Below are positions 60,001 to 64,000 of a stretch of 64,000 nucleotides of DNA, one piece after another. How positions within the stretch are numbered: position 1 is the stretch's first letter; every line of letters starts with the position of its first letter. A program made the position numbers and the translations under genes. Source of the stretch: Oreocharis arfaki (Eukaryota; Chordata; Aves; Passeriformes; Paramythiidae); assembly GCA_013398015.1 (NCBI GenBank), contig VZRR01006749.1:124001-188000 (forward strand), written 5' to 3'. The notes under the pieces were generated by a model. It was given only the letters and a program-made list of their open reading frames with translations, was not told the DNA's origin and ran no database searches.

Positions 60001-62505
60001 GCACTCTACTTAACCAAGTTATCTCGTTACTGGAGCAGGCAGCCTGCCAGCCTTTGCTCCTCGAGTGTCAGCTGCTGGTTGTCATGTTCCATGCCAGACT
60101 TAGCAGACTTTCCTCAAAAAACAATTCCCTTTGTTCATAATTCAGCAAGATCCTCTGAGTTTTGCTAGGCTCAGGTAATGTAAAGTAATTTTGTATTTTG
60201 CCATTAATTCTAGACGATTCCAGCCACACATTTAGAATTCAGCAGTGTATCGAGTAGCAATTCTAAGGGTTGGAGTATACAATACCTGTTCTGCAAAGAA
60301 CTGGAAACCCTTATCTTCACGAATACATTCATAGGTTTCTCCAAGCACAGGATTAAATGGCTTACTTCCAGCTCGGTAGTAACTGGATGCATAGGCAGAG
60401 ACTGCAAAGGCAGCTATGTACACCTGGGAAGTACATATTTGGAACTTAGATTAATTAATTTACAACAGACATGAAAAAACAAAAGCAAGCTTTATCCTGA
60501 TTCTGTATTTCTCCCTTCATTTGCAGACTACAAACATGCACACCTCCTGCAAGATAAGCCCTAGTTCACACATTAGAGAATTACTCAATTTTCAGAGTCA
60601 TTCAGTAGGTCAGGGATGGAATTATTAGGGTCAGATACTGCAAATTTCATGAACTGAAAACAGCATTTCTGATAAGTGTTTGAAACAGTTTAGCATTCTG
60701 CAACATAGTTCAAAGCAGCAGCCTTAAAAACCACTGTTAGATTTCATATAATAACTGGCTTTTATAGTTATATCTGTAACTCCGTAAATCTACCAACAAT
60801 CCTTTCCATAAACATGGCACAGGAAGTATTGGATGAGTTTTCACCAACTTCGCTATTTCTAAGGCTGTTTGACTTGTTTTTTTATCTACTGGGTGCTATT
60901 ACCTAATCATGAAACTGTTGATCATGACTGACACACAGGTAGCCCTTCCGAATGCGTGCAGTCAACTCAAGCATAATGTGAGGAATTAGAATTCAGGGTT
61001 GTTTGATTCAAGTCTCTTTTGTAACACTTTTTTTCTCTTTTCATTCCCTTTTCCTCATCTTGTGAAAGTGTAGATACTCTCTTTTCACAGCTTCAGAAAA
61101 CAACTCCACTGCAGATAGGCTCTTTTATGAACTATTGCAATTACTATGCAACAGCTAGCATTAAATTTTGCTTCAGGAGTTTCTCAGAGGCAAATACACC
61201 AGTCTGAGGTAATCTCCAGATGCCTGGGTGTGGGAGGGAGGGAAAAGGTTTATTTTCACTCCCTTTTGAACAACTACTGCTCATTTCCTTTTCCTTTCAG
61301 CGTATGTTCTCAAGAGAACAAAAAAAGCTATGGACTGAAAACCCCAGTGAATGGCCACACCCTGGGAACAGGCCTAAATTGTAACCCCGAGAGCGTCAGC
61401 ATGAGGAAAGAGACTTTTCAAACAGTATTTATAACATGCCTACCTACTTTCATTAATAACCTTATTTTAAGATAAGATACATTGAGTTAAAAAGGCTTAA
61501 TTCACTTTATAGGAAAATCTGTATCTTCCATTTAACAGAATTTAGGGAGCTTCTAATCCTTTATTTATGGGCTTGCATTTTAAGTAGCCCTTGTACACGT
61601 GGAAGCAGAACAACTGAAATGCATTTCTCTCTTGTTCTTTTGCAAAATGCAGAATTCAGGGTTCTGCACTGGCAGAGGATGACACCATTATTGTACCCAA
61701 CGCGCAGCATACCGCTGGCTTTTGAGATCCTGAACATTTTGGATAAACCCCAAAACTTCAGAAAACCAGATAATAAAAAACATGGAGCTCATTTAGTTAA
61801 TATAGAGATATCACAGTCACGTAGGGCTGGAAGATCCAGCATCTCTATGTACAGATGTGTTACCAGACCAGACACCTTTGAAAAAGCTACATTGTAGCTT
61901 TCATCTTTGAGAGAGAATTATATAAGTTTTACCCCCTCCTCCCTTTTTGCTGTAAATTTTTAATATTACAGAGCAAGGACTGCAAAACAGAACTAAGCTT
62001 CTTTTTTGTTTAAACTTGCAGAACAGCAAGGTACTTGAAGAGAGAGACTTTCTGAAAAAGCAACAGAAATAGAGCAGAAGAGTGCAAAATAGTGGCTATG
62101 TGAGTATATGTACAGGCACATTTGGAGAGTTTGCCTCTCTCAGCTGAGAGACACAAAACAATGGAACAGAACATATTTTTGCAGCACTTGCTTTTATGCT
62201 TACTCTATTCTAATTCTATGGAATGTTACTAAGTGTTTGGAATAAGGTATTTACCATCCGTTCAAAGGGGTCTGGTGTGTGCGCTGCTTTATCCAGCAGC
62301 TCACTGTACTCCAGCTCCTCGCAGAGACGCTGCAGGGTGTTAAGTGGCTCATTTAACTCAACGGGCATGGCCACTTTGGAGAGATCCTTTCCTATGTTAT
62401 TCCTCAGGATATTCCATAGGCTGATGTTACTTGTGTTAGGGCATGGAGCTGGTAAACATGTTCTCCGTTTAGAATTGCATCCAATTCCACTTTCAGAAAT
62501 ACAAT
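47930..62505 (-). CDS. OSBPL3: Oxysterol-binding protein-related protein 3, C-terminal part (nine exons; 5' end outside window)
   Basis: ORP3 is a peripheral lipid-transfer protein of endoplasmic reticulum-plasma membrane contacts. Its C-terminal ORD domain binds phosphoinositide and sterol-type lipids (family knowledge). The exons are 62255-62505, 60286-60423, 57481-57544, 54391-54469, 52137-52281, 50662-50806, 49851-49977, 49187-49309 and 47930-48026, all minus strand, GT-AG, phases consistent. Together they encode 388 residues to the TGA at 47932-47930. Signatures in order are ISLWNILRNNIGKDLSKVAM, EPLNTLQRLCEELEYSELLD, SKPFNPVLGETYEC, the OSBP fingerprint EQVSHHPP (split by the 60286/57544 junction), SGQRWIEHYGE, LFGKWHESLY, and the final LDNPVLW. 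The ORP3 paralogue is chosen over ORP6 and ORP7 because of the QRIEQLQRERR helix, the SWVSNGTY ending and the GSDME neighbour. The PH domain and FFAT motif must lie beyond 64000. No lesion is seen. Confidence 0.95.
48027..49186 (-). other. OSBPL3 last intron
   Basis: A 1.2-kb AT-rich intron with an A-run at 48974-48987. I see nothing else. Confidence 0.85.
49187..49309 (-). CDS. OSBPL3: OSBPL3 exon (second from last)
   Basis: Acceptor ctgctgcag above 49309; donor gtactag below 49187. It encodes FLEEGNIEGAEIQKQRIEQL and QRERRKVLEENN, the long charged C-terminal helix of the ORD, ending HQPRFF. Confidence 0.96.
49310..50661 (-). other. OSBPL3 introns flanking the exon at 49851-49977
   Basis: Two short introns, 49310-49850 and 49978-50661. 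No repeat or RNA gene is recognisable. Confidence 0.85.
49851..49977 (-). CDS. OSBPL3: OSBPL3 exon (third from last)
   Basis: Acceptor ttctgtag above 49977; donor gtaagaagc below 49851. It encodes PMPKDYEQWYGFTQFALELN then a variable loop and LLPSTDTRFRPDQR, the conserved ORP PxTDxRxRPDQR signature. The last Arg is completed in the next exon. Confidence 0.96.
50662..50806 (-). CDS. OSBPL3: OSBPL3 exon (fourth from last)
   Basis: Acceptor ttctag above 50806. The donor below 50662 is GTTAGT, a functional but less common form. It encodes AKYWNPNAHEIEGSVMDKSG then VVHRLFGKWHESLYCG and a Ser-rich loop to CIWRA. The frame stays open past the donor, so an unspliced reading would look like a longer exon, but the family continues at 49977. 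Confidence 0.94.
50807..52136 (-). other. OSBPL3 intron
   Basis: 1.3 kb between the exons at 52137 and 50806. The short ORFs on both strands show no family resemblance. Confidence 0.85.
52137..52281 (-). CDS. OSBPL3: OSBPL3 exon (fifth from last)
   Basis: Acceptor cttgcag above 52281; donor gtaacc below 52137. It encodes FKDHFAWNKVTSCIHNILSG, QRWIEHYGEI and CQCKLTFIK, all conserved in ORP3/6/7. It ends in phase 0. Confidence 0.96.
52282..54390 (-). other. OSBPL3 intron
   Basis: 2.1 kb. Homopolymer T/A stretches only. A 68-codon plus ORF at 53815-54021 has one hydrophobic segment but no start context or family support. Confidence 0.85.
54391..54469 (-). CDS. OSBPL3: OSBPL3 exon (sixth from last, 79 bp)
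   Basis: Acceptor gttccag above 54469; donor gtaagtg below 54391. It encodes VRWKNKFWGKSMEIVPVGTT then HVTLP, the ORD segment after the histidine fingerprint. Split codons restore Asp at its start and Ala at its end. Confidence 0.96.
54470..57480 (-). other. OSBPL3 intron
   Basis: 3.0 kb of AT-rich intron. The short ORFs (up to 103 codons, 55338-55649) look random. No clear CR1 copy. Confidence 0.85.
57481..57544 (-). CDS. OSBPL3: OSBPL3 exon (seventh from last, 64 bp) with the VSHHPP motif
   Basis: Too short to be seen as an ORF. The acceptor ttattag lies above 57544 and the donor gtaactc below 57481. It encodes VSHHPPISACHAESGNFAFW and Gln. The two histidines contact the phosphoinositide head group in ORD structures (family knowledge). 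Confidence 0.97.
57545..60285 (-). other. OSBPL3 intron
   Basis: 2.7 kb of AT-rich intron with a poly(A) run at 58540-58553. Nothing else is recognised. Confidence 0.85.
60286..60423 (-). CDS. OSBPL3: OSBPL3 exon (eighth from last)
   Basis: Acceptor cttcccag above 60423; donor gtattg below 60286. 46 codons in phase 0. It encodes VYIAAFAVSAYASSYYRAGS then KPFNPVLGETYECIRED, the most conserved core of the ORP ligand-binding domain, and ends FFAEQ, the first half of the OSBP fingerprint. Confidence 0.97.
60424..62254 (-). other. OSBPL3 intron
   Basis: 1.8 kb. No repeat, RNA gene or further exon is recognisable. Confidence 0.85.
62255..62505 (-). CDS. OSBPL3: OSBPL3 exon (ninth from last), start of ORD
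   Basis: Acceptor ttttcag above 62505; donor gtaaatac below 62255. It begins with two bases of a split codon. It encodes a short variable lead-in, then LPAPCPNTSNISLWNILRNN and the lipid-pocket lid region with EPLNTLQRLCEE, ending DPFERM. Confidence 0.95.
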
Positions 62506-63172
62506 CTGAAAAGGATGGAAGTGGCAGAACAATTAAATTCACATTTTCTTAGTTTCATCCCCTTTGCAAACATACATTAAATTTCAACCATCTTTTCTTC
62601 TGTCAAAACTTCCTTCCACCCACGATTCATGTAAGTATTTCACTTGTGGTTTGAGGATAGCCTGTTATAAAAATGACAAAATTAAGAACAACATTTTATG
62701 TACATTAACGGAAGTAAAATGCCACGTACAAGAGACGCATAAAAATTACCTTCTTTTCCCTTAAAGTTTGTAAAAAAAGGCTCAGACTTTCCACTGAATT
62801 TGAAAAAGTAAATATTATAACTATTTTATTTGTAACAGAGATGGATTCCTATCAGTTTAGGGGACATAAAACCTCCTTCCTTGACAGACCTTCAATTAAG
62901 CTGACACTTCTCAGAAGGCGAGATGTAATTTACAGATGCAAGGATAATAACTACTCCTACTGATCTTTTCCTACTTTTTTGAATACTCTTACCAGGGAAA
63001 TTTACTGCACCACAAATTTACATTCAGGCTTTTCCACGTTGCTCCCCATAGCATTTAAACTTAGCGATGTTACTTTGAGATACGCCCATACACTGATGGA
63101 GAACTGACATGTTTTAAGGGTGGAAAAGCTGAAGCAACTGTGGAGCTATGGGTTTGCTGAAGATAAAAGAAC

Positions 63173-63193
63173 AAAAAAAAAAAAAAAAAAAAA
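63173..63193 (+). repeat. Poly(A) tract
   Basis: A run of about 21 A on the plus strand in an OSBPL3 intron. No retroposed body is recognised next to it. Confidence 0.8.
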
Positions 63194-63828
63194 GGCTCAA
63201 GCCAAGAGTCCTTGACACAAATATCTGAAGTCTGTGTTGCTATATCAAAGCAATCAGAACAGGACAAATAGTTCTACATGTGCCATAAAATGATTTGCAG
63301 CAAAATCCAAATAGAGCTACAAGCTTCTGCAACAGGCACTAGTCTGAAGTGATTACATTGCTTAGCTGTACATCACTTTTGTTTCAGAGAGGAATGTGTT
63401 TGCCACTGTAAGAACACATTTTATCTTTACACATCCTGAGGAGCACCTAGGAAGCTCCTGCCTTAGGATCAGTTACTATTTGGAGACATCCATCAGTCTG
63501 TCAACCCCTGTCCTTTTCTGGCTTTCCTCACACAGCTCTGTCTCAAAGGAATTGAACCCACCGTGGGCAGCACATCTCTTTCTGTGCTACACATGCCTGA
63601 AGATTCCCTGCCCTTAAATGCACTTAGCCAGTTCCTCCTCTGCTCTTCCACTGCCATAAGCACAGTATCAGCAGTGCTTCCAGCAGTGACAGGTGACCAC
63701 AACGATGAACTTCTCCATCCCTGGCCATGCCTGCCAGCCCATGCCTCACGTGGAGGTTTAAAAGGGTAATCAGTAGCCTCAGTGTTTTGAGGAAGGAGTT
63801 TCCATCTTCCTGCTGCTCACAAACTAGA

Positions 63829-63866
63829 AGCCCTAATACCTCATATGAGCCCTAATACCTCATATG
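63829..63866 (+). repeat. Perfect 19-bp tandem duplication
   Basis: The unit agccctaatacctcatatg occurs twice head to tail (63829-63847 and 63848-63866) with no mismatch, followed by one further matching base. Confidence 0.95.
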
Positions 63867-64000
63867 ACTGAGTTACTCTAATGAGGTCAGGTGAACTACT
63901 TGCAGTCCCTTGCCTGTATCTTTCTTTTTGCTTAAAAATTGCATGGGCACTATGAGTCAAAAAATCTACCTGAAACAATTATACTGTTGAGAATTAAGAA

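Larger units (their letters stand above)
62506..64000 (-). other. OSBPL3 intron, continuing beyond the window
   Basis: Intron upstream of the first ORD exon. It contains a poly(A) run at about 63173-63193 and a 19-bp perfect tandem duplication at 63829-63866. No upstream OSBPL3 exon could be recognised before the window ends. Confidence 0.75.

Noticed and set aside
63940..63975. Possible further OSBPL3 exon after an acceptor-like gtttcag at the right edge (reads RFFDS)
   Set aside because: The frame meets a stop codon immediately after five residues, and other frames show no ORP3 similarity.
1..64000. CRISPR arrays, operons, insertion sequences, tRNA or rRNA genes
   Set aside because: None seen. 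The sequence is vertebrate nuclear DNA with spliced genes, and no tRNA-like cloverleaf or rRNA segment was recognised by eye.

Overview
This is vertebrate nuclear DNA, almost certainly from a bird. It is AT-rich with long introns and GT-AG splice sites, and every recognisable interspersed repeat is a CR1-type LINE, the dominant retroposon of bird genomes and also common in other sauropsids. There is nothing bacterial or operon-like here. The ORFs that matter are short exons on the minus strand. The long GC-rich ORFs near 32.1-33.2 kb are CpG-island artefacts.

Two genes can be assembled exon by exon with matching phases. (1) GSDME (gasdermin E, DFNA5): complete on the minus strand, with a non-coding first exon in a CpG island at about 32.5-32.7 kb, the start codon at 28559-28561 and the stop at 8310-8312. 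Nine coding exons give 1506 nt, or 501 residues. (2) OSBPL3 (ORP3): the 3' part of the gene on the minus strand, nine coding exons between 62505 and 47930. They encode the last 388 residues, which are essentially the whole oxysterol-binding-protein-related domain. The 5' exons lie beyond 64000.

Layout: 1 to about 5.4 kb has no coding exon. By synteny (PALS2/MPP6 lies tail-to-tail with GSDME in human 7p15) it may be the 3' UTR of a plus-strand PALS2, but the sequence does not prove this. About 5.4-8.3 kb is the convergent intergenic zone and GSDME 3' UTR. 8.3-32.7 kb is GSDME, with four clear CR1 copies in its introns. 32.7-47.9 kb is intergenic sequence plus an unknown length of OSBPL3 3' UTR; it holds one CR1 copy and a strong short hairpin at 45.55 kb. 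47.9-64 kb is OSBPL3.

The two genes are neighbours by conserved synteny and are not functionally coupled. GSDME encodes a caspase-activated pore-forming effector of lytic cell death. OSBPL3 encodes a lipid-transfer protein that works at membrane contact sites. I found no new multi-gene system. The best observations are the shifted caspase motif in GSDME (DAVD in the linker where human has DMPD), a YY1/TISU-like upstream ORF that ends 9 nt before the GSDME start codon, and the palindromic hairpin at 45544-45589.
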